Below are positions 31,913-43,428 of a stretch of 64,000 bases of DNA, piece after piece. A program made the position numbers and the translations under genes. Source of the stretch: Neoceratodus forsteri (taxonomy: Eukaryota > Chordata > Ceratodontiformes > Ceratodontidae); assembly GCA_016271365.2 (NCBI GenBank), contig CM028132.1:1189085001-1189149000 (forward strand), given 5' to 3'. Every line of letters begins with the position of its first letter. Within the stretch, counting starts at the first letter, position 1. The notes under the pieces are model-generated. The model was given only the letters and a program-made list of their open reading frames with translations. It had not been told where the DNA came from and ran no database searches.

Positions 31913-32064
31913 TTCATTTGCATTGCAGCCCCCTTCCAACTTTGCCCGGGTGCAAACACAGTTTGCCTGGGCAAACTGGGTTTGTGAATACCAGCTCCGG
32001 GCAAAATTCAATTTGCCCCAGCTGGGTTGGCGCCTGGGCAAAGTTTTGTGAATCTGGTCCCAGA

Positions 32065-32740
32065 ATTCTACTGGATTCTTTTTTACTACCAGCGTGAAAA
32101 GAAAAGGTAAAACCCCACTTGTTTCACTGCATGGCAAATATTTTATTATAAAAGTAGACAGTAGTTGCTAACACATCAAAATACAGTATATAAAATAGAC
32201 AGTTTTCTATTTATTAGCCGTAAACACCTGCTCTTTAAATGATTCATAAGATATAGCACTGCAAAACATAGGTTTTATAAAATCCTATAAGTTGACATTG
32301 TGTAAGGCCGTTTAGTAAAGTATTGTTATAGGACAGCTTAAAGGAAATTTAGCAGTATCTGGACTTGTTAAAATGTAAGGAACCACAATTCCCAAAATGC
32401 TCTATCATGAATAGAATCTGTTCCTAATGGAACGCGAACATCACACCAGCTCTTAAAAGATGTTACATGCTTACAGTTAATCAGCTAAACTCAAGCGTTG
32501 CATAATGTACTACATATTGTATAAACCTTCTGATGTTTTGGTCGGAAATGCAGAACACCCATAGCATATATGCGCTATTTTTTTATAATAAAACAAAGTG
32601 GGATTTCTCCAAGTGGTTCAGTGAGGGGGTACTCCTTTTAATTTGTAGAGGAAATGTGTCCAGAAGCTGTTCTGTTAGGTCATGCATTAACACGGACGTT
32701 TCAAGGCTGTACTGGCAGAAAAAATACCTAAAGCTTTATT
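32065..32740. other. No recognisable repeat; upstream of CpG island
   Basis: AT-rich, no long frame. If the adjacent CpG island is a promoter, this is its immediate upstream region. I see no clear TATA box at a sensible distance. Confidence 0.4.
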
Positions 32741-32744
32741 AAGG

Positions 32745-33155
32745 GCGGGTACTAGGGGCACACCGGCGTACCGAAACATGAAATGGACTCCCCCTTCAGC
32801 CCGAATTATAGAGTCGCCTCGTCCCTGCGAGTCCCGGGGGAGGCTCGGTGAGGAGAATGAGTTTAGTGCAAACTTTGTGCCAACGAGGAGGAGGGAGTTG
32901 AGAAGATCGCGAGCCAGGGGCCGGGCTCTGTATGTGCGCGTGTGCATGTGCAAGCGGGCGCGCGGCGAAACTTTTCGGAGAGCTCCGCAGCAGCTGCCTG
33001 CAGCAGCATCACACACCTCTGGACCGAGCGACCGCACTCACTCACTCTCACCGGCTCTAGCTGACTGCAGTCACAGTGCTCACCCGGACGGACGCGCGCG
33101 CTTCAACCTCACAGCACTCACTGGCCGCACGCCTTCGCATCAAAACCTGTTACTA
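32745..33155 (+). promoter_or_regulatory. CpG island with candidate first exon and splice donor
   Basis: About 35 CpG dinucleotides in about 410 bases, by eye, in a window otherwise CpG-poor; clusters at 32750-32840, 32930-32970 and 33085-33100 ('gacggacgcgcgcgcttc'). It ends at 'gttacta|gtaagtca', a near-consensus splice donor at 33155/33156. A frame from an ATG at 32778 stays open for 129 codons past the donor, but its Arg/Ser-rich product is not recognisable, so this may be 5' UTR. Plus-strand direction is inferred from the donor. Most likely a host gene promoter; gene identity unknown. Confidence 0.6.
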
Positions 33156-35950
33156 GTAAGTCACTGATTGGGTTGATTTTCTTTTCGTTTTGAACTACTA
33201 AAAAATAAGTTTGCACAAGTTGCCAAAAGTTCTGTGAAACGAATGCGAGCCGTGGAGATGGATGTTTTTCGAGTCTTTATCACGCTACTAGTCACAGAGT
33301 CTGGGTTGTGGTTATAATGCATGGGGATACTATTTATGTTTGAGTAGCCCACGTTATAATAATATGTATGTGAGAGCGGGTCTGCTATTTAGTTAGGTGG
33401 TGTATCTCTAATCTGAGAGGTCACAAAGTGACAGTTTATCTTGTGTCATGACGCTGTTACTGCAGAGGGCTAAGAGTGACCAGGGACGGCGTGCTGCAGA
33501 CAGGCACCCCACAATGCTGAAACACAAACCGTGGGATACCAGCGGGCAGCGCACAACGCAAACAACATGAAAAAAGAGGTGTGAGGTGAGCAATATTGCT
33601 CTTGGTATTTGTTTGGGGCCAACTAGTTTATGTGCGTGGGAAATACGCCAATCGCGTTTTTTTAAGCAGAAATCACATCACGCAAGGTCACTGATTAGGA
33701 AGACTGATTTCTTTTTACTACAGAGGACTGTCCAGGAGTAAATGGGCTGTCTGCACGATGATGTGATGACAGGAATTATCTCACGTTCCGATGGAGATCG
33801 GGGCACCACAGAGTGCGGTGGGTCTACAGTACTATCGGGCGTTTCTGGTGGTATTATAGCAACAAACTTTTTGTAGCGAGATTTAGAAATACAATCCTAA
33901 GCATGGAATGAATGATAAACAAAGGACGTGATTATTGCATATGTAACAAGAGATTGTGTTTGTAGAAACGCCCCTCCCCCCCGCCAGGTTCTGTTTTGTA
34001 AAATGTTACTTGCAAGAATTACTGGGCAAATACTTGTGCATCCCCGACCCCCGTAACACAGTTCACCTTTCAGTGCTCCTATACATTATGTCGTATCTGA
34101 TTGAATTATTGCTGTTATTTTAACACACACACACCCATATATGCACTCAATAAATAAAGAAAGTATATGTATATGTAGTTGATGTTGTCAAGCCAGTCGT
34201 TATGTTTTCCCCCGACTTGGACTTGGACTTTTGGGAGGGTATTATACATTTTATTTTTGGGGGACAAGGACAACACAAGTTGACACTCGGCGTTTGGATG
34301 GGTCCCACTCTCGTCAGCGTGGTCCAAAGTACCTTGGCTGGATTTCAGTGCAGACTGACAAAGACAAATATTCGCACTGTAAACGGAGGAAATGAGTTGA
34401 CTCTAAGACAAATACGTTTTGCTGCTTTGGTAATGATGTTGGCTGTTTGGGTTTCAGCTTTGTCCCCCTTGTGTAAATTACACAGTAATAGTTTTTTTGA
34501 TAAGGAATTCCTTACAGGTTTGGTAGAATGTGCAGATGTTTGTTAATTGAAATCGAACACTTTAGAAGTCGTCGTTTTTCTTTGCCTCCTTCAGACAGAC
34601 TCGATGGTAATTTGTTTTCTTTAGATTGCCCGTTTGCCTTAGGTACTTAACATATTTGTAGCCCATTAAAGGGTGTGGGACCCATCACAACATTCTGCCA
34701 GATCTTTTCTGTATATAGCCTGAGTCCCCCATATTTGTGCTATTTTTCATACTTCCCCAGGTTCCCTCATTATGAGGGACATCCCTCATTCCCCCCTTAA
34801 AGGGGAACAAAACTGAACCTGTACCTCATTTATTTCCTGTGGAAACTGTTTTTTTTTCTTCTTTGTAAATGCTTGTTCCAATTCTCTTCTGTTGTTTCAT
34901 CTTTGCTGGTCTTTTAGCAACCTCTGTGGGAGTTTATGATTAATGTACTGGTAGTATGTTCCATTTTAGAACTTGTAGATTATGTCTTTTCAGCCCCTGA
35001 ATTCCATAGTAGAACACTGACACTGTGCCAAAAAATATGTAAGGGCTTACCAAGAGCATAAACAACATCATACAGTTCTGAAATGTTTTTTTACACTAGC
35101 ATGCAAGTCAGAAACACCAATGAAATTTATCCAAAGGCCAGTGAGGACAAAACAGTAATAGACTGTGAACTAGTATTTAAAAAAAATAAAAAAAACTTTA
35201 ACAAAACATATAGTCTTGCAGATTCAATGCAGTTCTCCTTTAAAAGAGATTTGTTCAACATCCGTCCCACATGGGAAAGGTGCTACCCATCCAGAGCAGG
35301 TACTGGAAATTCAAACTTTTACAGTAGAAATTAATAATATTGCTGAAGCAAAACTAAACTTTGTGCAAAGTATGACATTGGTTTCTATGGTGCTTTGGCT
35401 TGTGCATCCACATTTGATGATGCAACTCACCATTGTAAGAGCCAGCGTCCCACATTGCCCCTCATTTCGATTGTCAGTGTCCCACATGTCAGTGACCGAT
35501 GGTTGAGAGGCATGGTCTTTACAGGGGCGCCAACCAGTGATAACATCCGCTGTCGGCGATCAGTGGCTTCTGACGCTGGCAACACTACTGCACTGATGAC
35601 AATGAAACAGCTCCTCCAAATGTTCAATTTATATTTAAATATGCAACATATACAGAACACAAGCTGCAGAATCTGTATCAGGAGCTGCTGACTTGATGGC
35701 AACCAATGATATTGTTGCAGGTTGTAGCACCTGTAATGACGTAGTAGGGGCCACATAAAGAGCTGATTTTAGAAACAAAAACCAAAAGAGAACGAGAGAG
35801 ACTAACAGAAAGAGAACAGAAGGTGAGCTAATAACTGCAAAAGAGCCTCTGGTTCAGAGGTATATCTAATATTTCAAATAAATAATGAAAGAAAATAATA
35901 AGAACTGGGAACACTGCAATTCCCATCCACTTTTTTATTTTATTTTTTAA
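33156..35950. other. Probable intron; no coding or repeat feature recognised
   Basis: Notably free of recognisable transposons, unlike the left half of the window. Short frames at 34202-34546 and 35083-35691 have no motif I know. Low repeat density next to the CpG island fits host gene sequence. Confidence 0.45.
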
Positions 35951-35954
35951 CAAC

Positions 35955-36180
35955 TTATTAATCTAGGATAGCCCAACAGAAATGCAATGTCTGATTTCCA
36001 GTGGGGTCCTACTTTTTACTGATTTCCACATCTGGTCAAATTGATGCACTGGGAGGTTAAGTGACCTACTCAAGGTCACACAGTGAATGTCTAGTTCTAG
36101 CAGGGTTTGGACCTCTGATCCTCCTGCCTCCCAAGCCAGTTCTCTAACCACTAGACTGCACTGCCACAAATACAACTTCC
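35955..36180 (-). mobile_element. CORE/MIR-like SINE
   Basis: Reverse orientation: 'aggttaagtgacctactcaa' plus 'ggtcacacagtgaatg' (36053-36090) is the inverted MIR/CORE tail, and 'gggtttggacctctgatcc' with 'ctctaaccactaga' (36100-36155) is the tRNA-derived head with its B-box and A-box remnants. Confidence 0.75.
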
Positions 36181-37423
36181 GCTTTAAGTAGTGAAGAAGG
36201 TATTTACAGTTTCAGCAACTGGCATAGGGTTTGGGGGTAAACAGCTTCAGCTCTGCATATTGCTGCTGAACTTGACTTTACATCAACATCTGCTTCCTCT
36301 TGAAATCACCAGTGGGATCTCTTTTAAAAAAAAAAAAAAAATTGCCTTTCTTGGTGAAGATCACCACTCCTCCCTTTTTGGCTGCAGAGTGAGGTGAAAA
36401 TGACCTGTCCACTTGGCAAGGGAGTTAACATCCCCAGCTGTTCCAGCTGCTGTTCTGGGTGTCCATGATGCTGGTGCCAATTACAGTGCTCTGCTTTGAC
36501 ACCACATGTTTATTTACGTAGTCCTGTATTGCTTCCTCACCCTCGTTTGTCTCACTTTTCTTTTTCTCCATTTTCAACTGCTGTCGCTTCAATGTGCAAA
36601 TTGTTCCTGCATGAGAGTAATTAAAATTCACAGTCTAATAAGAACAGAAAGTGCTAATGAGTCTGTTATGTTTGTTGGAGCTCATGGCGGCCCCACAGGA
36701 ACTCTTACCATCAGTATGTCAGATGGAGGGTGGTGGTGGTGGGGGGACTGTTCTAGCAGATTAAGCTGGTATAGAGCCTGTCAGATATAGGTAGGGATGG
36801 ACTAATCTCCCTGTGTGCACAGGGAAACATGCTGTGATTAGGGTGCTTTCATTGTCAATGTTCCCTTCCTCATTGTTTTGCCTATGTGATTGACAGGTTT
36901 GGCCGATGAGCCCAGACAACACCCAAGTTGTGGCACAAATGCTCAATTGAAGAAGAAGGTGCAGACTTTGAGATTAGGCTGTAGAGGTTAAGGCAGTGAG
37001 TGCTTGAGAAAGGTGAATAGAGGGTTAGCAATTCCTTGGGAGGTGGTCCTGTCCGTTAAACTAGAAATAATGAAATAAGCTGATTCTCGAGATCTCAAAT
37101 TGCTCAGTTTGAAGGGGTATATTGGACTGTTAGTCTGTTTCAATCAATGTCAAAACTAAAACACATTTCTACCTGGGAATGTGTTCATTTTTTTTACATG
37201 TGAAAACAAACAGTGGTTTAATTACCATGGGGCGCACCCTTGTATTGTGACGTTAGTTGCTACAGTTCTTGGGTTTTGCTTATCAGATTGTGCTGAAATG
37301 AGATGTTACTATTATAGCAGATTGTAAAGATAGAACAATTATATTTTTTACCCAGGACATGACAGTTACAACTGCCCTATTTTATTTATTTGGTTTATTT
37401 TTATTTATTTAGTTTTTGTTGGA

Positions 37424-37600
37424 CATGGATAAATAATTGTGGAAGGGAGACTGGGGTGGGGAGGACTTGTGGGATAAACAAGGTTATATACTGTATATTG
37501 GGGAGAGAGAGAGAGAGAGAGAGTTTGTATGTAAAAACTGAGATATTTTGTTTTGGTACAGCAACTGTTTTTGTTTTGCTCAGTATTACTACACAATAGA
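37424..37600 (+). repeat. Inverted duplication, left copy (partner 38284-38458)
   Basis: 'ggacatggataaataattg', 'gtgggataaacaaggtta', a (GA)n tract at 37503-37523, 'tttgtatgtaaaaactga' and 'gtacagcaactgtttttg' all recur inverted and in order in the right copy. Differences are few: small indels in 'tatactgtatatt' and the GA tract length. About 690 bp separates the copies. Confidence 0.85.
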
Positions 37601-38283
37601 AGGGTAATTTGTAGTGTCGTCCTGCATAATGTGTGTATTTTAAGCGAAGAGCCAATTTTTTTTTTTTTTTATCTTTTAGGTCTAAATGGTAGATTGAAGA
37701 AATCTGGCTACTCTTGTCCTAGGTTTACCTGTTTCAGTGGACCAAGTGCTTTAGCATCCCCTTCACACTCAAATTAAATAGAAACCAATGCAAAGTGACC
37801 CACAAGAGTGGAGCATAGGTGTGAAGGAGCTTTTAGCCTGTTCAGTATGTACTGTAGCAGAAACAAGATTGTCAAGACTGACAACTGTAAAAATAAATAA
37901 ATAAATAAATAATTGTATCTGAATAAATCTTTATCCAGTTCATCCTTCAGCAGACTGGGCCCCACAGTTGGGGTCTGGCGATTTAATTTGATACAGGGAC
38001 ACTAGGAAAAGTGTATACTCTACAGTAAGCTCTCTGCTGTTGTGTTGGTTTTTTTTTTGGCCGGAGTGAAACTATTGAATAATTTAACAAAAGGCGGCAG
38101 TGTTTAGCAGCACCATAACAGAGGGTCAGTCATCGCAGTGATAACTGCCTCCATTCCACTGGCTCTCATCAGTAAGTGGCTTTAGGTAGATATTTTTAAT
38201 GAAAGGTTTTATTTTTGGTTCCAGCCATCAAATCACATGCTTCTTTAGGGGGACATAAATAGCTTGTCTGGTATCTCCTTGTG

Positions 38284-38458
38284 AGTAAAGTACAAACTGA
38301 GGGAAACAAAAACAGTTGCTGTACCAAAACAAAACATCTCAGTTTTTACATACAAACTCTCTCTCTCTCTCTCTCTCCCCTCCCCAATATATATAACTTT
38401 GTTTATCCCACAAGTCCTCCCCACCCCAGTCTCCCTTCCATTATCTATCCATGTCCAG
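38284..38458 (-). repeat. Inverted duplication, right copy (partner 37424-37600)
   Basis: Reverse complement of the left copy, with a (CT)n tract at 38357-38378 in place of (GA)n. High identity implies a young duplication or gene conversion. No tRNA, LINE or transposase features in either copy. Confidence 0.85.
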
Positions 38459-38779
38459 AACCTCATCTTCATTCAGCTGCAAGGGGTGTGTATGAGACGT
38501 CTAGTTCAAAGCAATGTCAGGTCCCACTTGCTACTAGGCAGCAGGGAGACATGGTGAGAAGTTTGTCCCACCCACTTTCCTAATGCCAGTGCTAGTGAAC
38601 TGTGCAAACTTTACTGGAGCCCCACAAGGGAAGTGATAAATCCCATGAAACATCCTTATCCCTACAATTGATTAGTCTGCCTTTTAAGGTGATTTCCTTT
38701 GCTGTTCCATGCCCTCTCCCTGAGCTGGAGCCTAATCTTTTAGGGAGAAGGAGATGATAAATGTAGTCAATAAAAACAG

Positions 38780-38965
38780 TATCATCTTGTGCTAAAGCAC
38801 AGGTTTAGGCACCAGGAGACACATGTTCAAATCTCACCTGACAATCTAACTTTTAGTGTGATCCTGAGCAACCTCTACACCTCTCATTGCTTCAGTTCAT
38901 TCAGTTGTAAAAATAGGCAAAAGCAGGTCCCCACTAAAAATGCATTTCAGTTAATTGCCCCGGTT
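38780..38965 (+). mobile_element. CORE/MIR-like SINE, diverged
   Basis: 'gttcaaatctcacctgacaa' (B-box-like), 'gtgatcctgagcaacctcta' and 'cacctctcattgcttcagtt' followed by 'ttgtaaaaataggcaaaa' follow the MIR consensus order, ending in an A-run at 38967. A-box region weak. Confidence 0.65.
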
Positions 38966-39904
38966 AAAAAAAAAAAAAAAACTGAAAAAATTAGATAAAG
39001 TAAACCTTTAGAAAACTGGACAGAGACACTGGAACAAGTGCAATCAGTTGGAGAGCTGATGCTTTTTGAAAGCCCCATTTATCTGCTGTTGGGGTTGTGT
39101 GTGGCTGTGCAGTTCACAGTCTGCTAAGGCTGGCTCTGTCTCCTCACCTCACCCAAAAGTAAATGCATCACCTAGCCTGTGGGTGGGGTGGGGGAGGAGG
39201 GGCAGTGGCAGCTCTACAACAGGGCCATCCAGGGCACGTGCCCCAGTAAAAGAATGCTGTGCCCCAGTTGGTGCCCCATATGATGCAGAGCTTCCCCCAT
39301 AATAACAATATATCAGTGCCCTGGCTGCCATCTGTTGTGCCCCAGCTGTGCCCTGGTAACCATTTGTGGCTAGAGCCGCTACTGGGGAGGGGCAAGGTCA
39401 CTCAGACTGTGGTCTAGTGCACTTCATGCAGATGTGCTGGTAGTGGGCCAGCCAAAAGAAGTTCTGAGAAGGTACATGGAATGAAGTGTGATCTAACAAC
39501 AACAAAAAAAATCGTGTCTAGTCCTTTGTTGGGGATGGGAGCAGAAACATGCTTGCTAAGCAGAATGTTTCTTCTGGTTTCCATGTCATTCATGTAACAG
39601 AATGCTACATAGAAAATTAATTAACACTGCATTATTCATTTCTGTTTGACCGTGTTCCATGAAATCTTTGTAAGTGGAGTGTTAATGAATGCAGTATTTA
39701 ACAACATTCCGGGGGGGGAAGGGGTATTTCAGAGATTTTTTTATGCAATCTGTTTCCTCAAAAAGCATGGCATTTCTAGATTCTCTTGAACACTTGAAAG
39801 AGTAGCGCAGCTGTCAAAACTATAGAGTAAACTTCCCACTCAGCAGTAAATGTCCTGAAGCAGCTCTGCAGTTCTAAATGGACAGTATTTATTTATTGCT
39901 ATCA

Positions 39905-40090
39905 TAGTGGTTGGTTGCACTTTTGTCACTGAGCCCAAAGGTTGTGGGTTCATGTCCCACACCAGTGTTTGGACCCATACCCAGTGTTAACACGATCGTT
40001 CTCCAGTTCCTGGGTTGGATGAGTGGTGGTGGTGCTGCTGCTGATTTGTTAGAGGTACCACTTTTTGGGTGACATGGTCAAGGGAATGCT
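39905..40090 (+). mobile_element. Possible tRNA-derived SINE
   Basis: 'atagtggttggttgcacttt' (A-box position) and 'gttgtgggttcatgtcccac' (B-box, 39942-39961) are spaced as in a tRNA-derived head. The rest has no recognised tail. Confidence 0.35.
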
Positions 40091-40575
40091 TTCTGCTCCA
40101 GTTGTGGTGCTCGTTCAAGTGGAACAGAACAATCCCACCGCATAAGTTGAAAAGAGAAAGCGACAACCCTGGTGTCTCAGCCAGACGCTCGTTCTCTTTA
40201 TGAATAAAAAGCAGATACTACAGTGCAGTTGTCCATGGTGACATGGAGTCCACGCACTGCAGGTATTTCATTTCTTGTCCTTTGTTAGGATATAACCATT
40301 GCACAATGCTCATTTACAGTGATGTCCCTGTTATAATGACATTTATTATTTATTCATTTGAAATTACTTCGACAGGTAATCATGCAGAGACATAGAGATG
40401 CAGAGCTATAGTACAAGGATATTCTTTACAGATGCAATCTGTGTGTGGGGGGGTAGTTGAGGGAGAAATATTTAAACACAAAATTTGCAATACAATAATT
40501 ATACACAGAAACCAAAGTTAGAATAAAATACAGAAACATAATATACATACAAACTGTAATGCAATTATACTAAAG

Positions 40576-40793
40576 GGGTCGAAATTAAGTTTTGCAGCCA
40601 CTAGCTATCAGGGCTAGTGACCTGGAAAATCCACTGGTCTAATAGACATTTCCACTGGCCCAGTAGGTGTACATACTGAAGTGTTGCCTTCTCCGGTACA
40701 AGCCCACAGGGCTACTTAAATGAAAATCTTACTACTCCGATACAAAATCTACCAGCATTTGGCTAGTGGGCTGGTGCCAATTTCAATCCCCGA
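40576..40793. mobile_element. MITE-like element inserted in the LINE
   Basis: Left end 'gtcgaaattaagttttgcag' plus 'ccactagc' and right end 'gctagtgggctggtgcca' plus 'atttcaatcccc' are imperfect inverted repeats of about 30 bp. Inner 'gggctagtg'-type phrases repeat. It interrupts otherwise LINE-like sequence. No coding. Confidence 0.65.
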
Positions 40794-41242
40794 TACAACA
40801 TTTGTAAATGTGCATGCAACAGCAGAATTGGCAGAACAATCAGAAATGAGGAGCACATTAACAGAACTGTAGATCACATTCAGGTACAGTCACAGTATGA
40901 AGCAATTCAGTTTCTGAGGTAGAGCTTAGATGAGGCAGTATTTGTGTGTGGGCTCTTCCCCAAGGCCAGATTGTTCCGTAAATGTGGGAGTTTGTGACTG
41001 AAACCAGGCTAACCCAAAGTTTTATGTACACCTGGGAACCAGGACTCTGTACCCAGGCTGGAGTGAAGGTTGTGACTGCAGGGGAAGATGGGGAAATCAG
41101 AGTACTCGGATAGGTGGGAAGCTTTGTTAGCCAAAACTCGAAGCTGTAGACAGCAAGGTGCTGAACATGTCTATTGCTCAATGAAGGCAGCAACAGGTAA
41201 AAGCATGCACAAAGATTGGAGGTGCCTGGAAAGCCAGTAGAG

Positions 41243-41467
41243 ACCACAGTTCCAAATTCCAACACTCACCACCTCAGTATAAATTGCACACCACTCCAGC
41301 AATATAGAGGATATTTTTTTATAAAAGAACTTGCTTAGTCTGAAAAGCATCAGGTAGGATGTTTGATGTGGTTCTGCAAGTTTAATAAATGTTGAATTCT
41401 CCTCTATATTGCTGGAGTGGTGTGCAGTTTATACTGAGGTGGCGAGTGCCTGAATTTGGAACTGTGC
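41243..41467. repeat. Hairpin: about 68-bp inverted arms, about 85-bp loop
   Basis: 'cacagttccaaattccaaca' at 41243 through 'tatagagga' at 41310 is matched inverted by 'tcctctatattgctggagtg' at 41398 through 'tttggaactgtg' at 41467. A few mismatches only. It sits within the L2-like LINE, so it is an inverted duplication of LINE sequence or a nested foldback. Confidence 0.8.
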
Positions 41468-41499
41468 TCAGTGAAGGCCCATATAGGCGATCATAGTGT

Positions 41500-42290
41500 G
41501 TGCAGTGGTGTGTTCATACTGGGCAGTGAAGAATGAACCTGCAGAGGGCATTCAGTAAGGAGTCTGACTTTAACAAGTGGCACTGAGGGGCGGAATCATG
41601 TACCACAGCATCAAAGTTAATTACAGGGTGAATCAGACTTTCAGCTAAGGACTTTTTTAGACATTGGGAGAGGCAATCACTCACTCTGTAGAGTGCTCCA
41701 AGCTCTTTTAAGGACTTAGACACAAAAGCCTGCATGCGAACGGAGACATCCAGGATTGGTCAAACAGGAAACCAAGATACTTGTACTCAGGCACAGACTT
41801 CAGAATATCAGTATCAGGCATTTTTATGTCCAGGAAAGGACTGTTCAACTGGCACGTTTGGATCCAAATAGCACTGACACCATTTTTGCCTGATTAAGGG
41901 CTAACAGTTGGCCAAAAACCAGTTGGAGAGGCTGCTGAAGTCTGATTGCAGGGCAGCCAATATGACAGCTGGGGTTTTACCAGAGGTCAGTAATATAGTG
42001 TTGCCTGCATAACTCTGGACATTACAGGAATTTACAACCCATGGAAGATCATTAACAAAGACATTAAAAAGGAGGGGGCCAAGTACAGAGCCTTGAGGGA
42101 CAACGATAAAGGACTTGCCTGAGGTCAGAAAGGGCAAAGTCGATAGAAACTGTTTAAGAGCGACCAGAGAGATAGGAGGAGAACCAGGAGAGAAAGACCA
42201 GCAGGAGAGACCAGAGACACCAAGTTTATCCAGGAGAAGGGTATGATCTACTGTGTCAAATGCCTTGGCTAATTCACAAAATATGACATA
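41500..42290 (-). pseudogene. L2/Rex1-like reverse transcriptase relic
   Basis: Read leftward: LAKAFDTVDHTLLLDKLGVS (42285-42230, block A), VVPQGSVLGPLLFNVFVNDL (42100-42045, block B), then YAGNTILLTSG (about 42005), where the active-site YADDT has become YAGNT, so both catalytic Asp are lost. FSSLSNWFLAN follows, then, past a stop, VYRVSDCLSQCLKKSLAESLIHPVINFDAV (41690-41600 in its frame; only the start is as expected). Non-functional. Confidence 0.8.
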
Positions 42291-42947
42291 TTAACATGGC
42301 AGAGGTGCAAGCCTTTCTGCAAGGTAGATGTTGCACAATACGCTAATCACAATTTTTTAATTTATTTTGAATTTTGCACATCATAATAGCTGAGTTTAGA
42401 TGAAACATCTACTTTTCAAGAGGGCTATGGGGGGCCAATACATAAGTAGAGTCAATACTTGAAGGAAGAAAGAAAGACAGCTACATGGTTACAAAGAACA
42501 AGAATTTCCAGTATTGGTTAATATGTAATAATTAATGGATTTCCCTTTTTCCCATAGGGAAACTGTGGCGTAATTTGTCATAATAAAGGATTGTTTATTA
42601 TAGTAAACACCCACACAGTTTCCCTTGCTCTGCGCATTTGTACACCGCAGCTCTCTGCTCCTGACTGCTTGCCGATGGCCACCTTCTCTTTCTCCCAGAC
42701 AAACCACCACTTGGTCTCAGCGATAAGTGATAGAAAACCACTTCTTTTTGGGGGGAAAAACATAACTTGACTGCTGCCTACTAAAAAACTTCTCAATAAA
42801 TAAATACAGCTGACCACACACTCAAAGCCAACCAGATGGCGACCACCAGGAACATCTTTTTATTTTATATAACTGCTGTGGCGAAAAAGGAAAACCCAGC
42901 AATTATATAAAATAAAATAAAATATGAGGTAGTGTGTTTAAATGAGA

Positions 42948-43050
42948 AGTTTACACACACCTTCAGGGTTAGATGCATTCATAAACCCCCTTCCTTGAGC
43001 TTTGCTCTCGGGGTTTATGTAGCATCTAACCACTCGGGTGTGTGTAAACT
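42948..43050. mobile_element. Palindromic MITE-like element, arms of about 42 bp
   Basis: Left arm 42948-42990 ('agtttacacacacc...ttagatgc...cataaacccc') and right arm 43009-43050 are reverse complements with a handful of mismatches. Further inverted phrases outside ('tgtgtgtaac', 'taataaagtatg') suggest the element may extend to about 42905-43082. Confidence 0.75.
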
Positions 43051-43362
43051 TTTTGTTACACACACCCCCATACTTTATTACATTTTTTACAAAGATTGGC
43101 ATTATATAATAACATTGTGTACAGATGTAGAATGGTTTCAGACAGATGGAGGGGTTGGGTGAGCATAGGAAATCAAATTGCCACACTCTCCTTACACACA
43201 TAAACAAATTAGTAAAATGAAGCACTATCACAGTTTTGATTACTTGTGATTCCTTGCTTACAATGACAGATCCTCCTCCTGCCTTTACCTGCTTACAAGG
43301 GAAATATCTGCTGTTTACCCTGCCAAAGACTAAATTGATGCTCTGGCTCCACGAGGCCTTTG

Positions 43363-43363
43363 T

Positions 43364-43417
<54 letters not shown>

Positions 43418-43428
43418 AGCGCGCGCAT
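43363..43428. repeat. (GT)n microsatellite passing into (GC)n
   Basis: Long GT run followed by alternating GCGC and 'gcgagcgcgcgc'. Purine-pyrimidine alternation of this kind can adopt Z-DNA; that is general knowledge, not shown here. Confidence 0.95.

Larger units (their letters stand above)
29945..32062. mobile_element. Giant palindromic (foldback) element, about 2.1 kb
   Basis: Outer ends are inverted: 'ggcaggattcactaaaaagg' near 29952 against the reverse of 'ggcaaagttttgtgaatctgg' near 32037. The inner arms (30340-30650 and 31020-31640) are inverted relatives made of the same unit: 'ttttccatagtgtagtggtc' on the left, 'gaccactacactatggaaaa' on the right. The centre is a shorter palindrome at 30800-30870. 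The right arm contains exact 61-bp tandem units and a CR1 3' end insertion (31797-31912). No reading frame of interest; the frames seen are the tandem units read through. Confidence 0.7.
40360..42292 (-). mobile_element. L2/Rex1-like LINE, longest copy of the TTTA-tailed family
   Basis: 3' terminus 'atttattatttattcattt' at 40348-40366 with 'acaggtaatcatgcagaga'. The body carries RT and C-terminal sequence up to 42292, where it is 5'-truncated inside RT block A. It has taken in a MITE-like insertion (40576-40793) and a hairpin duplication (41243-41467). Confidence 0.75.

Noticed and set aside
32778..33167. 129-codon frame in the CpG island as a coding exon
   Set aside because: Composition is driven by GC-rich sequence, the product is unrecognisable, and the frame reads straight through the splice donor. 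Better viewed as 5' UTR.
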